Under the pieces are notes generated by a model that worked only from the letters and a program-made list of their open reading frames with translations, was not told the DNA's origin and did no database searches. A stretch of 64,000 nt of DNA from Leucobacter chromiireducens subsp. solipictus (GTDB taxonomy: Bacteria; Actinomycetota; Actinomycetes; Actinomycetales; Microbacteriaceae): positions 62,001 through 126,000 of the forward strand of contig NZ_QYAC01000005.1 of assembly GCF_016758195.1 (NCBI RefSeq), written 5' to 3'. Below are positions 36,772 through 46,933 of this stretch, in pieces. Each line of letters opens with the position of its first letter. Positions within the stretch are counted from its first letter, which is position 1. A program made the translations under genes and the position numbers.

Positions 36772-39450
36772 ATGGGGAAACGCCGAACTGGTGTGTGGGG
36801 TGCCGTCGGACTGAGCGCGGCGATGTTCGCGGCGGTGCTGAGTCCGGCCTCGCCGGCGCTCGCCGCCGGCACCAGCGTCGCCAATGTCGCGGAGCTGAAG
36901 ACCGCGGTTGAGGCGTTACCAGCGGGGGCCGCGACGATCGAGCTGGCGAACGGTTTCGCGCCGGTCGGGGCACCCCCGACCATCACCGTGCCCGATGGGG
37001 TGGATCTCACGCTTGCGGGTGCGGGGACGACCGTGACCAAGGCTGACGGCACCACGGGGCGCCACCTCGACCTCGTGGGGAACGGCAGCCAGACGATGAC
37101 GGTGACCGGGATCGACTTCGTCGGCTTCAACGATCCCGACCCCGCGGGACAAGCGGGCGGCGTCCCGGGCGGCGGCCTGGGCCTGCAGAACTTTGCCAAG
37201 GTTGTGGTGATGGAGGCGACGTTCGCGGGGATCGACAGTTCGGCGGGGCTCGCCCTCGGAGGCGTGAAGCGCCTCGAGGTCTCCGACGCGAGTTTCCTGG
37301 GGAACCGGGCGGCCGCAGGGGCCGCGGTGGAGCTCCCCGTGGGGATCGACGCGACGTTCACGCGAACCACCATGCACAAGAACTGGGGAACGCAGCCGGG
37401 ATACTCGGGCGGCGCCCTTCGGGCAATGGGCAAGAGTACCTTGACCGTGGAGAATTCGGTGTTTACGGGGAACGTTTCGCTGACCCGCGGCGGCGCGATT
37501 GCGTTCCACCAGATGGACGGTGCGCTCACGGTTCGCGACAGCGTGTTCACGGGAAACCGGGTCCCGCTTGCGGCGAACAACACCACCGTGAATGACGGCG
37601 GCGCGATCGCGGTCAATGAACGCCCGATCGCGGGGGCGCAGACAGGAAAGACGCGGATCACCGGCAGCACCTTCAGCGAAAACGTCGCGGCGGACGAGGG
37701 CGGTGCCCTGCTGATTCAGTCGGGGAATGGTTCCTCCGCCGTCATCCAGAACAGCACGTTCTACGCGAACCGAGCTGAGGGCAAACAGGTGTCCTTCGAC
37801 GATACGAGCGGTGGCGGTGCGATCGAGGCGTTCGGCACACCGCTCACGCTGGAGCACAACACCTTCGTGAATAATCTGGCCCACAAGGGCACCTCGTTCT
37901 TTGGGCATCAGCGCGGCGGTGCGGTGTCCACGACCGGCGATACCGCACACCTGACCGCGCAGCCGTTGACGCTGTCCCACAACCTGTTCGTGGGGAACGA
38001 CGTCGTCACGAACGACGGCGTCTCTGCACCTTCAAGCCTCTACCGGCAGGTCTCGGCGCGAGGCGGGATCGAGACTCCGGAGGCGCTGGCGGACCCGACG
38101 ATCGCCGTGGACGAGTCTCCTGACGCCCCGGACCTCACGAGCGATGACGCGGAACTGCAGTACCCGGTGCGGACGCAGCACCCCGCCGACGGGGACGAGA
38201 CCGACTTTGTGCCGCTTGTCGAGGTGGATGAGCGGAAGAACGTGGGCGTCGACAACGGCACCGCCATTGACTACGACGCGGTGAGCCGCCTCGCCGTCCT
38301 GGGCGACGACGCGGCGAGCCCGGCGGCCAACGGGAGCACGGTGATCGCGGGCGACGCGCGGACCGGCACCGCGCAGACACCGGGCACCATCCGGTTCCTG
38401 CCCGAGGACGCCCCGTTCCTCGTCGGATTGGCGGACGGGGCCGCTGGTGACCCCGCCGCTGCCGCGGGAGTGTCCCAGGACCAGCGTGGCTTCCCGGTGG
38501 ACGAGCCGGCCGATGCGGGTGCGCTGCAGCAGGCGTTCATCCGATACGACCCGAACGGCGGCGACTGGGAGGCTCTCGTGGAGCGGCCATTTGACGGTGC
38601 TCGGATCGTGCTCCGCGATGAGACGGCGCTCGTGTGGGCGGTCGGGCCGGTGGGCAGCGAAATCAGCACGGAGCCGGCACCCACCACCGCACCCGAGGGG
38701 AAGGTGTTCGCCGGCTGGAACACCGCGGCGGATGGATCCGGCACGGCCTTCCCCGCCGGGACGATCGCGATCCCCCCGGGCAATCTGCGCGTATTCGCAC
38801 AGTGGGACACCGAGACGCCGCCCGTGAAGGACGGCACGGTGACCGTCGAGTATGTGGACGCTGACGGTGCGCCGCTTCGCGACCCGATCGTGCTCACCGG
38901 AAAGGTGGGAGATCCCTACACGACCGAGCAGGTGGTGTTCGAGGGATACGACTTGCTGCGGATCGAGGGCGTGCCCAATGGTACGTACGGCGACGAAGCG
39001 GTGATCGTGCGCTACCACTATCGTGCGCAAGATATTCCGCCACCCACCGGAACCGGAACGGTGGTCACCGCCTACGTCGACGATGCCGGGAAAGCGTTGC
39101 GGAGCCCCATTACCCAGACGGGCAAGATCGGAGAGAAGTATCAGACCAAACGGCTGAGCTTCTCGGGCTACTCGTTCGCGCGCGTCGACGGCAAAGCGAC
39201 AGGAACCTACGCGCAGACCCCGATCGCGGTGACCTACGTCTATCAACAGGACGGTGCGGTGACTCCGCCCCCGGTCGTGGACCCGCCGGAGGGGAAGACG
39301 CCCCCCGCGACCGTCACCGGGCCCCTCGCGACCACAGGCCTGAACCTGGGATGGCCGCTCGCCGCCGCAACGGGCGTCGCCATGGTCGTCGCGGCAGGCG
39401 TCTTCCTCCTGGGGCGGCGTCGGCTCGGAGAAGGTGACCCGACGGAGTAA
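36772..39450 (+). CDS. Cell-wall surface protein: beta-helix, InlB-type repeat, MucBP pair, LATTG anchor
   Basis: 892 residues from ATG 36772, after AGGGGGAAAC; 36748 is an earlier but weaker start. A signal peptide ends at SPALAAG. A right-handed parallel beta-helix of about 400 residues follows, with recurring GGAI and SxFxxN turns (for example NSVFTGNVSLTRGGAI). Next come a Listeria-Bacteroides repeat (KVFAGWNTAADGSGTAFPAG) and two MucBP-type domains beginning VTVEYVDADGAPL and VVTAYVDDAGKAL. LATTG (852-856), a helix and GRRR end the protein. It is expected to be anchored by a class E sortase and to bind glycans or mucus-like polymers. Confidence 0.88.
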   Translation: MGKRRTGVWGAVGLSAAMFAAVLSPASPALAAGTSVANVAELKTAVEALPAGAATIELANGFAPVGAPPTITVPDGVDLTLAGAGTTVTKADGTTGRHLDLVGNGSQTMTVTGIDFVGFNDPDPAGQAGGVPGGGLGLQNFAKVVVMEATFAGIDSSAGLALGGVKRLEVSDASFLGNRAAAGAAVELPVGIDATFTRTTMHKNWGTQPGYSGGALRAMGKSTLTVENSVFTGNVSLTRGGAIAFHQMDGALTVRDSVFTGNRVPLAANNTTVNDGGAIAVNERPIAGAQTGKTRITGSTFSENVAADEGGALLIQSGNGSSAVIQNSTFYANRAEGKQVSFDDTSGGGAIEAFGTPLTLEHNTFVNNLAHKGTSFFGHQRGGAVSTTGDTAHLTAQPLTLSHNLFVGNDVVTNDGVSAPSSLYRQVSARGGIETPEALADPTIAVDESPDAPDLTSDDAELQYPVRTQHPADGDETDFVPLVEVDERKNVGVDNGTAIDYDAVSRLAVLGDDAASPAANGSTVIAGDARTGTAQTPGTIRFLPEDAPFLVGLADGAAGDPAAAAGVSQDQRGFPVDEPADAGALQQAFIRYDPNGGDWEALVERPFDGARIVLRDETALVWAVGPVGSEISTEPAPTTAPEGKVFAGWNTAADGSGTAFPAGTIAIPPGNLRVFAQWDTETPPVKDGTVTVEYVDADGAPLRDPIVLTGKVGDPYTTEQVVFEGYDLLRIEGVPNGTYGDEAVIVRYHYRAQDIPPPTGTGTVVTAYVDDAGKALRSPITQTGKIGEKYQTKRLSFSGYSFARVDGKATGTYAQTPIAVTYVYQQDGAVTPPPVVDPPEGKTPPATVTGPLATTGLNLGWPLAAATGVAMVVAAGVFLLGRRRLGEGDPTE

Positions 39451-39477
39451 CGGGAACCGGTGTCGGCCGCGGTGACC

Positions 39478-40464
39478 TCAGGCGGCCGACACTGTGAACC
39501 GCACGGACGCGAGCTGCTCTTCCCGGGTCGGCGCGGCGTGCACCGTGACGAGTTCGTCCACATCGGCGAACTTCGCGAATGCGGCGAGTTCGGTGCGCAC
39601 GCGTTCGGGGCCGCCGATTGCCGTGTGGGTGAGCATCTTCCGAATCTCCAGTCCCGCGGGCGTATCGAGCAGCGGTGCCGCCTCGTCAGCGGTGAGTTCC
39701 TGCTCGCGACCGCGGGAGAGGAACCGGCGGACGCGATCCAGCTCAGCCCGGGCGAAGAGTTGCTCCGCGGCCGCATCGGACTCCGCGGCGATCACATTGA
39801 CGCCCGCGCTCACGTACGGGGTCGGGTGGGCGGTGCTCGGCACATAGTTCGCGCGGTAGTGCTGCACCGCGGTGGTGAGCAGCTCCGGGGCAAAGTGCGA
39901 GGCGAAAGAGTACGGCAGGCCGAGCTGCGCGGCGAGTTGCGCCCCGAACAGGGACGAGCCGAGGATCGTGAGCGGGACGCGGGTGCCGCGTCCCGGGTAC
40001 GCGTTGACCGCGGTGCGGGAGAGATCCTCCGAGAGGAACTGCTGCAGCTCGAGCACGTCGGAGGGGAAGCGTTCCGCCGCCTCGTGGGTGCGCCGCAGCG
40101 CGCGGAACGTGGCCCCGTCGGTGCCGGGAGCGCGCCCCAGCCCCAGGTGGATGCGCCCGGGGTGCAGCTCGGCAAGCGTGCCGAACTGCTCGGCAATGAG
40201 CAGCGGCGCGTGGTTCGGGAGCATCACGCCACCCGCGCCCAGGCCGATGGTGCGGGTCTGGGACGCGATGTGGGCGATCAGCACCGCCGTGGCGCTCGAC
40301 GCGATCGACGGCATGTTGTGGTGTTCGGCGTACCAGATCCGGCTGTAGCCGTGCGTCTCCGCGGTCTGGGCGAGCGCCACGGAGTGCGCCAGCGCGTCGG
40401 CGATGGTGCCGTCGGCCTCCACGGTCGCAAGGTCCAGGACAGAGAGGGGCGGCAGCGCAGTCAT
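39478..40464 (-). CDS. LLM-class flavin-dependent oxidoreductase
   Basis: 328 residues of the bacterial luciferase-like fold. It opens [14 protein letters not shown], then [20 protein letters not shown] and [20 protein letters not shown], the MsnO8/YhbW-type group signature, with [14 protein letters not shown]. These enzymes use FMNH2 or F420; substrate unknown. It is a single gene, convergent with the surface-protein gene across a short gap. Confidence 0.9.
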   Translation of the reverse strand: MTALPPLSVLDLATVEADGTIADALAHSVALAQTAETHGYSRIWYAEHHNMPSIASSATAVLIAHIASQTRTIGLGAGGVMLPNHAPLLIAEQFGTLAELHPGRIHLGLGRAPGTDGATFRALRRTHEAAERFPSDVLELQQFLSEDLSRTAVNAYPGRGTRVPLTILGSSLFGAQLAAQLGLPYSFASHFAPELLTTAVQHYRANYVPSTAHPTPYVSAGVNVIAAESDAAAEQLFARAELDRVRRFLSRGREQELTADEAAPLLDTPAGLEIRKMLTHTAIGGPERVRTELAAFAKFADVDELVTVHAAPTREEQLASVRFTVSAA

Positions 40465-40524
40465 ATGGGGTACAACGCACCGCCGCGGCGCGTATTCCGT
40501 GATCTCCTGTGCGGGGAGACGCGA

Positions 40525-40559
40525 ACGGCGGTCGCCCCCGCTGGGGAAGCGACCGCCGT
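40525..40559 (-). terminator. Terminator of the MHS transporter gene
   Basis: ACGGCGGTCGC with GCGACCGCCGT (40525-40535, 40549-40559), 16 bp after the transporter stop. Confidence 0.75.
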
Positions 40560-40575
40560 GGAACGCGGACGTGCT

Positions 40576-41943
40576 CTACTTGCCCGCCGGGGTCCAGCTC
40601 TGCCACTGGCCGCTGCGCTCGAACTCCAGGTCGAGCGGGATGTTGCTGCGATCCCGCAGCAGGATCGTGGCGAGCATACCGAGGCTCGTCATCAGCAGCA
40701 GGTACACGACGATGGCCCACGTGCTGCCGAAGGACTGCAGCAGCACCTGCGCGATGGTCGGGGCGAACGCGCCGCCGATGATGCCGCCGAGCGCGTAGCT
40801 GATCGAAATCCCGGAGTACCGCACGGACGCGGGGAAGCTCTCCGCAAACCAGACGGCCGCGGGCCCGTAGGTCAGGCCGAGGCCGATCGCGAGCAGACTC
40901 GTGCCGAGCAGCACCCCGAGGACGCCGCCGTTGAAGACGAACTGGAACAGCGGGATGACTGCCGCGGCCTGCGCGACCCAGCCGATCGCCATGATCGACT
41001 TGCGGCCGTAGCGGTCGGAGAGCGGGCCGGAGGCGTAGGTGAAGATCGCCCACACGATGGCGGCCGTCAGCACTGCGAGCTGCACCTGTACCGGATCGTA
41101 GCCGAGGCCGCCGTCTGCCTCAGGGCGCGAGGCGAGCCCCTGCACGTAGCCGCCGGTCAGCATGTAACCGACGGCGTTGTTCCCGGCAAACAGCAGCGCG
41201 CTCAGGATCACGAGCGGGAGGTGCTGCTTGAAGATCTGCACGATGGGGGCCGATTCCTGCTGCTTCGCCTCGGCGATCTCGCTGAACACGGGGGACTCGT
41301 TGACGGTGCGCCGGATCACGAAACCCACGATGATGAGCACCACGGAGAACAGGAACGGCACCCGCCAGCCCCACTCTTCGAAGGCGTCGCCGGGCGCGAT
41401 GATCCGCATGAGCGCGAGCATCGCGGACGCGAGCAGCATGCCGAAGGGCACGCCCAGCTGCGGGAAGATTCCGAACAGGCCACGCTTGCCCTCGGGGGCG
41501 TGCTCGACGGACATGAGCACCGCGCCGCCCCACTCGCCGCCGGCCGACAAGCCCTGCAGGATGCGCAAGGCGATCAGCAGGACGGGGGCGATGATCCCGA
41601 TCGACTGGTAGGTCGGCAGGATCCCGATGCCGACGGTGGCGACCCCCATTAGGAGCAGCGTAATGACCAGCATGGGCTGCCGGCCGAGCTTGTCGCCGAA
41701 GTGCCCCGCGAGGAACGCGCCCAGGGGGCGGAAGAGGAAGGAGAGGCCGATCGTGACGAGCGAAAGGATCTGCATCATGCCCGGCCCCGCGGGCTCGAAG
41801 AAGAGCTTCGCGAGGACAAGATTCGCGGCGAACGCGTAGATGAAGAAGTCGTACCACTCGATGGTGGTGCCGATGATGGAGGCCGCGACGACCTTGCGGC
41901 GCTCCTGTGGCGTGCTCGCTACGGCGGGTGTGATATGTGTCAT
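40576..41943 (-). CDS. MFS transporter, metabolite:H+ symporter (MHS) family
   Basis: 455 residues with 12 membrane helices. It has the family start IGTTIEWYDFFIYAFAANLV and the MFS loop 2-3 motif GHFGDKLGRQPML. RILQGLSAGGEWGGAVLM and the mid-protein repeat GPLSDRYGRKSIM are typical of the ShiA/ProP-like MHS group, which imports dicarboxylates, betaines or shikimate with protons. The substrate cannot be set. It is divergent from the acetyltransferase gene, with a 140-bp shared promoter region. Confidence 0.92.
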   Translation of the reverse strand: MTHITPAVASTPQERRKVVAASIIGTTIEWYDFFIYAFAANLVLAKLFFEPAGPGMMQILSLVTIGLSFLFRPLGAFLAGHFGDKLGRQPMLVITLLLMGVATVGIGILPTYQSIGIIAPVLLIALRILQGLSAGGEWGGAVLMSVEHAPEGKRGLFGIFPQLGVPFGMLLASAMLALMRIIAPGDAFEEWGWRVPFLFSVVLIIVGFVIRRTVNESPVFSEIAEAKQQESAPIVQIFKQHLPLVILSALLFAGNNAVGYMLTGGYVQGLASRPEADGGLGYDPVQVQLAVLTAAIVWAIFTYASGPLSDRYGRKSIMAIGWVAQAAAVIPLFQFVFNGGVLGVLLGTSLLAIGLGLTYGPAAVWFAESFPASVRYSGISISYALGGIIGGAFAPTIAQVLLQSFGSTWAIVVYLLLMTSLGMLATILLRDRSNIPLDLEFERSGQWQSWTPAGK

Positions 41944-42084
41944 TATTTGACGCCCTTGTCCAACTATTGAAAACTTCGATGTCTGACAGATATTTTACGC
42001 TGCTGCCCGTGTCCGGTCGAATCCCACCCGACTTCTGGGGGGAATGCGTATCGATCTGTGGAGATTCTCCGCAATACTGGGGGC

Positions 42085-43350
42085 ATGCTTCCCCACGGCA
42101 CAGCCCTCACGCTCTTGGATTCGCCCGCTCGCCTCGAAGAGGTGCTGCGCTTCGACACCTGGGCTTTCCCGTCGGAGGTGCCGCTGAGCGACCTCCTGGA
42201 ACTGCACAGCCCGATCCCGTGGGGCCGCACGTGGGGCGTCGAAACGGGCGGGGATGAGCTCGCGGCCATGTACGGGGCCTACACCCTGACTCAGTTCCCG
42301 GTACCGGGCGCGCGGGTGGCGGGAGCGTGGCTCACCTGGGTGGGCGTGCACCCAGGCTTCCGCCGGCGCGGGATCCTGCGTCACCTCATCACCCATCACT
42401 TCGCAGACGCGCTCGCTCGGGGCGAAGCGATCTCGGGGCTCAACGCGTCCGAGGCCGCCATTTACGGCCGCTTCGGATACGGAATGGCTGCGCCCCAGGT
42501 GTCGCTCACGATCCCGCGCGGTGCGAAGCTGCGGCCCGTTCCCGGCGCCGACGAGCTGGACGTTGAGTTGAGCGAGTGGGACGCGGCGCGCCACGGCTCC
42601 GAGATCGCGCGGCTCCACGCCGACTACGCAACGCTCCCCGAGGGGGTCGGGCGGCCCGGCTGGGTCACCTGGGAGACCCCGGAGCTGCGCGCTACTGCCG
42701 ACCAAGACCCTCCCGCGCTGCGGCACGGGCTTGAATCACTGCGGCTGCTCGTGGTCCGCGACGCAGGCGGGACGGCGCTCGGGTACGCCCGGTTCCGGCG
42801 CAAGCCGGACTGGAACCGGCACGTTGCGGAGGGGACCGTGCAGCTCCGCGACGTGGTCGCCCACACCGCGGCCGCCGCGCACCGGCTCTGGAGCGTGCTC
42901 CTCGATCTCGACCTGATGGCGCGGGTCGAGACGGGGCTGCTGACCACCGATGACCCGATTCTGACGTTGCTCGAGAACACCCGCGCCGCGCTGCCGGTCG
43001 CCGCCGACCTGCAGTGGGTGCGCATCCTCGACCTGCCGCGCGCGCTCGCGGATCGGCGCTTCGCGGCCCCGATCGACGTAGTGCTCGAGGTGACCGACGC
43101 GTTGCTCCCCGCGAACGCCGGACGGTGGCGCGTGGTGGCCGACAGCTTCGGGTACGCGGAAGTGACGCGCAGCGATGCCGCGCCGGATCTGCGGCTCGAT
43201 ATCCGGGAACTCGGTGCCGCACACCTGGGCTCGACGTCCCTCTCGGCGCTTGCGCAGGCGGGGCTGGTGCAGGGCGACGCGGCAGTGATCGCTCACGCGG
43301 CGACGGCCTGGTCGTGGCCGGTCGCCGCGGGAGCGAGCTGGGTGTTCTAG
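42085..43350 (+). CDS. Eis-like GNAT N-acetyltransferase
   Basis: 421 residues from ATG 42085, preceded by a G-rich site; GTG 42058 is the alternative. The N-terminal GNAT fold binds acetyl-CoA at VGVHPGFRRRGILRHLI, followed by FGYGMAAPQVSL. A second GNAT-like domain and a C-terminal SCP2-like domain ending WSWPVAAGASWVF complete the three-domain Eis layout. Eis relatives acetylate aminoglycosides, peptides or lysine side chains; the substrate here is unknown. The C-terminal carboxylate, often near the active site in Eis, is present as Phe. Confidence 0.9.
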   Translation: MLPHGTALTLLDSPARLEEVLRFDTWAFPSEVPLSDLLELHSPIPWGRTWGVETGGDELAAMYGAYTLTQFPVPGARVAGAWLTWVGVHPGFRRRGILRHLITHHFADALARGEAISGLNASEAAIYGRFGYGMAAPQVSLTIPRGAKLRPVPGADELDVELSEWDAARHGSEIARLHADYATLPEGVGRPGWVTWETPELRATADQDPPALRHGLESLRLLVVRDAGGTALGYARFRRKPDWNRHVAEGTVQLRDVVAHTAAAAHRLWSVLLDLDLMARVETGLLTTDDPILTLLENTRAALPVAADLQWVRILDLPRALADRRFAAPIDVVLEVTDALLPANAGRWRVVADSFGYAEVTRSDAAPDLRLDIRELGAAHLGSTSLSALAQAGLVQGDAAVIAHAATAWSWPVAAGASWVF

Positions 43351-43354
43351 CGGG

Positions 43355-45121
43355 TTACTCCGCGTCGACGATGGACAGCAGCAGGTGCCCGCTCGGCACC
43401 GTCTGCCCCACGGGTGCGTCGATGCCCGCGACGACGCCGGCGCGGTGCGCGTAAATCGACTGCTCCATCTTCATCGCCTCAAGCACCACGACCAGATCAC
43501 CCTCGGCGACCGTCTCGCCCTCAGCGGTGGCGAGCTTCAGGACGGTTGCCTGCATGGGCGCGGTGATCCCGTTCCCGGCGGCGGCGGAAACGCCGGCACC
43601 CTTCGCGCGGCGCGGGGCAGGGCCACGGGTCACGTCCTGATCCACGAGGGGGAGGAGCGTGGCCGGCATGGAGACCTCGACACGGCGTCCCTCGACCTCA
43701 ACGACCACCGCGCGGCGCTTCGGGTCCTGGCCGAGGGCCGGGACCTCGCCCTCCCACGGCTCAATGTCGTTGTCGAACTCGGTCTCGATCCACAGCGTGT
43801 AGATGCCGAAGTTGCCGTCTTCCGCGGTGAACGCGGGATCGCGGACGATCTTCCGGTGGAACGGCAGGACGGTCGGCAGCCCCTGGACCTCGAACTCATC
43901 GAGGGCGCGGCGGGCGCGCTGCAGCGCTTCCTCGCGGGTGGCGCCGGTGACGATCAGCTTGCCGAGCATCGAGTCGAACGCGCCGGAGACGACGTCGCCG
44001 GAGGTCACGCCCGTGTCGACGCGCACGCCGGGTCCCGAGGCCGCCTTGAACAGGGTGACCGGGCCCGGGGCGGGGAGGAAGCCATTGCCCGGATCCTCGC
44101 CGTTCAGCCGGAACTCGAAGGAGTGGCCGTGGGGGACCGGGTCGGCGTAGTCGATGGTGCCGCCCTCGGCGATCCGGAACTGCTCGCGAACGAGATCGAT
44201 CCCGGTGACCTCTTCGGTCACGGGATGCTCGACCTGCAGGCGGGTGTTGACCTCGAGGAAGGAGACCGTGCCGTCCTTCGCGACGAGGAACTCGCAGGTG
44301 CCGGCGCCGACGTACCCGACCTCCTTGAGGATGGCCTTCGACGACGACACGAGCTGCGCGTTTTGCGCGTCGGTGAGGAACGGCGCGGGGGCCTCCTCGA
44401 CGAGCTTCTGGTGGCGGCGCTGCAGGGAGCAGTCGCGCGTCGACACGACCACGACGTTGCCGTGGCTGTCGGCGAGGCACTGGGTCTCGACGTGACGGGG
44501 CTTCTCGAGGTACTTCTCCACGAAGCACTCGCCGCGGCCGAACGCTGCCACGGCCTCACGGGTGGCGGACTCGAACAGCTCCGCGATCTCATCCCGCTCG
44601 TACGCGACCTTGAGGCCACGGCCCCCGCCGCCAAACGCGGCCTTGATCGCGATCGGCAGCCCCACCTCATCGGCGAAGGCGACGACCTCATCGGCGTTCG
44701 CCACCGGATCGCTGGTGCCCGCCGCGAGCGGTGCCCCCACCTTCTCGGCGACGTGCCGCGCGGAAACCTTGTCGCCGAGGCGCTCGATGGCCTCCGGGCT
44801 CGGGCCGATCCAGGTCAGGCCCGCCGCGATGACGGCGCGAGCGAAGTCGGCGTTCTCCGCGAGGAAGCCGTAGCCGGGGTGCACCGCGTACGCGCCGGAG
44901 CGCCGTGCGACTCCGAGGATCTTGTCGATGACCAGGTAGGTCTCGGCGCTGGTCGTGCCGTTCAGCGCGTACGCCTCGTCGGCCAGCTGGGCGTGCAGGG
45001 CGTCGCGATCCTGGTCGGCGAAGACGGCGACGGAGGCGATGCCGCTGTCAGCGGCGGCACGGATAATGCGGACGGCGATCTCACCACGGTTGGCGATGAG
45101 GACTTTACGAATGCGCGACAT
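43355..45121 (-). CDS. Acetyl/propionyl-CoA carboxylase alpha chain (biotin carboxylase plus BCCP)
   Basis: 588 residues from ATG 45121. It opens with the biotin carboxylase N-domain [18 protein letters not shown]. The ATP-grasp region contains [12 protein letters not shown] and the catalytic stretch [15 protein letters not shown], and the biotinylated lysine lies in VLEAMKMEQ near the C-terminus. The two-domain size fits AccA3-type subunits of actinobacteria, which pair with AccD-type carboxyltransferases to make malonyl-CoA or methylmalonyl-CoA. No beta subunit is adjacent. The open frame continues upstream but is a shadow of the DUF937 gene. Confidence 0.95.
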   Translation of the reverse strand: MSRIRKVLIANRGEIAVRIIRAAADSGIASVAVFADQDRDALHAQLADEAYALNGTTSAETYLVIDKILGVARRSGAYAVHPGYGFLAENADFARAVIAAGLTWIGPSPEAIERLGDKVSARHVAEKVGAPLAAGTSDPVANADEVVAFADEVGLPIAIKAAFGGGGRGLKVAYERDEIAELFESATREAVAAFGRGECFVEKYLEKPRHVETQCLADSHGNVVVVSTRDCSLQRRHQKLVEEAPAPFLTDAQNAQLVSSSKAILKEVGYVGAGTCEFLVAKDGTVSFLEVNTRLQVEHPVTEEVTGIDLVREQFRIAEGGTIDYADPVPHGHSFEFRLNGEDPGNGFLPAPGPVTLFKAASGPGVRVDTGVTSGDVVSGAFDSMLGKLIVTGATREEALQRARRALDEFEVQGLPTVLPFHRKIVRDPAFTAEDGNFGIYTLWIETEFDNDIEPWEGEVPALGQDPKRRAVVVEVEGRRVEVSMPATLLPLVDQDVTRGPAPRRAKGAGVSAAAGNGITAPMQATVLKLATAEGETVAEGDLVVVLEAMKMEQSIYAHRAGVVAGIDAPVGQTVPSGHLLLSIVDAE

Positions 45122-45356
45122 GCGTTCCAGCCTATTGGAGGGGGCCCACCCATCCTTGGATATACACAACAAACCTTTCTGAGATCCGTTGCGGAAACGA
45201 ACAGGTGGCGGTCTGCCCGGGCGTGACCCGTGCGGTGCCACAGGCTTCGCGGGTGCGCGTGCGGCTATTTCGCACAGCTGACGCAGCGAGTACGCTGAGA
45301 CTGGGCGGCCGCGGGCCGGTTCCCACCCCCTCCCGTACGCACAGATGGAGCACACC

Positions 45357-45986
45357 ATGGCACAGAACACCGATCTTGATTCCCTGCTGCAGAACATTCC
45401 CTTGGGCGAGCTCGCCGCAAAGTTTGGCGTCGATGAGAACACGATCGGTGCGGCCGTGCAGCAGGCGCTGCCCGGGCTGATCGGCGGCATGGCCGTGAAC
45501 GCGAGCGACGCCGACGGTGCGTCGAAGCTCGAGAGCGCCCTGCAGAAGCACCAGCCCGCAGACGGTGCCGTCTCGCTCGAGAATATCGACACCGCTGACG
45601 GCGAGAAGATCGTCAAGCATGTCCTCGGTGACAAGCAGGAGCAGGTGGCGCAGGCGCTCGGCGAGCAGGCTGGCAACAACGCCATCGCGACGCTGGTGCC
45701 GCAGCTGCTGCCGATGCTGGCACCGCTCGTCATGCAGTTCCTCGCGGGGAAGATGGGTGGCGGGCAGGGCACCGTCGCGGCCTCGAACGACCAGGGTGGC
45801 CTCGGTGGCGTCCTCGGCAACCTGCTGGGCGGGCTCGTCGGTGGCGGCCAGCAGACCCAGCAGGCCTCCGCGGGTGGCGGCCTGGGCGATCTGCTCGGTG
45901 GCCTCCTCGGCGGCGGCGGCCAGCAGCAGTCCGCTGGCGGCGGGCTCGGCGATCTGCTTGGCGGCCTGCTTGGCGGCAAGAAGTAA
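45357..45986 (+). CDS. DUF937 family protein
   Basis: 209 residues from ATG 45357 with TGGAG before it. The N-terminal 130 residues have the DUF937 pattern: [20 protein letters not shown], then [14 protein letters not shown] and [20 protein letters not shown]. The tail is a Gly/Leu-rich repeat with three or so copies of [12 protein letters not shown], probably flexible or self-associating. Function unknown for the family; YidB-like proteins are relatives. It is divergent from the carboxylase gene. Confidence 0.88.
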   Translation: MAQNTDLDSLLQNIPLGELAAKFGVDENTIGAAVQQALPGLIGGMAVNASDADGASKLESALQKHQPADGAVSLENIDTADGEKIVKHVLGDKQEQVAQALGEQAGNNAIATLVPQLLPMLAPLVMQFLAGKMGGGQGTVAASNDQGGLGGVLGNLLGGLVGGGQQTQQASAGGGLGDLLGGLLGGGGQQQSAGGGLGDLLGGLLGGKK

Positions 45987-46043
45987 GTCCCCACTCCGGA
46001 TCCCACCCCGCCGGGTCGCACAGTGACTCTGTACACTGGCGGG

Positions 46044-46508
46044 GTGGTGAATCCTGAAATCCAAGGCCGGGTCTACCCGCCGACCGCCCCCTATCTGGTG
46101 GGCCGTGAAAAGATCCGCGAGTTCGCTCGCGCCGTGCTCAGCGAGTCTGCGCTCCATTCCGACCCCGAGGCCGCGCGCAGCGCCGGGTACGCCGACGTGG
46201 TTGCACCGCCCACCTTCGCGGTCGTGGTGCAGGAAGCAACGCTCGCTCAGCTGCTGGCCGACCCCGAGGCCGGGGTCGACTTCACGCGCGTGGTCCACGG
46301 CGACCAGCGTTTCAGCTATACGCGCCCGATCGTGGCCGGTGACGAGCTGACCGCAACACTGACCATCGCGGCGGTGAAGCAGCTCGGTGGGCACTCGATG
46401 GTGACCGCCTCGAGCAGCATGACCGACGCCGCCGGGGAACACGTCGTCACCGCGATCTCGACGCTCGTGGTGCGCGCGCCGGAGCAGGACCAGGGGGACG
46501 TCGCATGA
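46044..46508 (+). CDS. MaoC-type dehydratase, HadA-like subunit
   Basis: 154 residues. The start is GTG 46044 or the next codon, GTG 46047; the open frame begins slightly earlier without support. An FAS1-type dehydratase N-domain is visible: [20 protein letters not shown], then [16 protein letters not shown]. HadA subunits lack the catalytic Asp-His pair and bind substrate beside a HadB partner, as expected for the next gene, which overlaps by 4 nt. Role in fatty-acid elongation is inferred from the HadA-HadB-murB order seen in actinobacteria. Confidence 0.85.
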   Translation: MVNPEIQGRVYPPTAPYLVGREKIREFARAVLSESALHSDPEAARSAGYADVVAPPTFAVVVQEATLAQLLADPEAGVDFTRVVHGDQRFSYTRPIVAGDELTATLTIAAVKQLGGHSMVTASSSMTDAAGEHVVTAISTLVVRAPEQDQGDVA

Positions 46509-46933
46509 CCACCGCACCCGTATTCGCCGAACTCGCCGTGGGCGACACCGTCGCCGAGCGAGAACTGACGCTCACCCGCGATCGCCTGGTGCGGTACGCC
46601 GGAGCCTCCGGCGACTTCAACCCGATCCACTACCGCGACGACGTTGCGCAGTCCGTCGGGCTTCCCGGGGTACTCGCGCACGGCATGCTCACCATGGGGG
46701 CCGCGGGCGCGGTCGGGAGCGACTGGCTGGGCGCAGCCGGCTGGGTGCGCGACTTCCAGTCCCGCTTCACCCGGCCCGTCCCCGTGGACGCCGCAGAAGG
46801 TGCCACCGTCTCCGTCACCGCCGTGGTCGGTGCGATCGACGCCGAGGCCCGCACCGTCCGGCTCGACCTGAAGGTCGTCTTCGACGGGGCCACCGTACTC
46901 GGCAAGGCGCAGCTGCTGGCGGAGTTCGCGTGA
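46505..46933 (+). CDS. MaoC-type dehydratase, HadB-like catalytic subunit
   Basis: 142-residue hot-dog fold. The hydratase motif is visible: YAGASGDFNPIHYRDDVAQS gives the catalytic Asp and His five residues apart, followed by GLPGVLAHGMLTMG. With the HadA-like subunit it should dehydrate 3-hydroxyacyl-thioesters. Starts overlap at both ends (ATGA at 46505 and GTGA at 46930) make the three genes, including murB, one translational unit. Confidence 0.9.
   Translation: MTTAPVFAELAVGDTVAERELTLTRDRLVRYAGASGDFNPIHYRDDVAQSVGLPGVLAHGMLTMGAAGAVGSDWLGAAGWVRDFQSRFTRPVPVDAAEGATVSVTAVVGAIDAEARTVRLDLKVVFDGATVLGKAQLLAEFA

Noticed and set aside
39460-41652. 730-residue + strand open frame
   Set aside because: His/Arg/Gly-rich shadow opposite the flavin oxidoreductase and MHS transporter genes.
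43355-46036. Open frame extending the carboxylase alpha chain to 893 residues
   Set aside because: The added part is Pro/Ser-rich shadow of the DUF937 gene; the family starts at ATG 45121.
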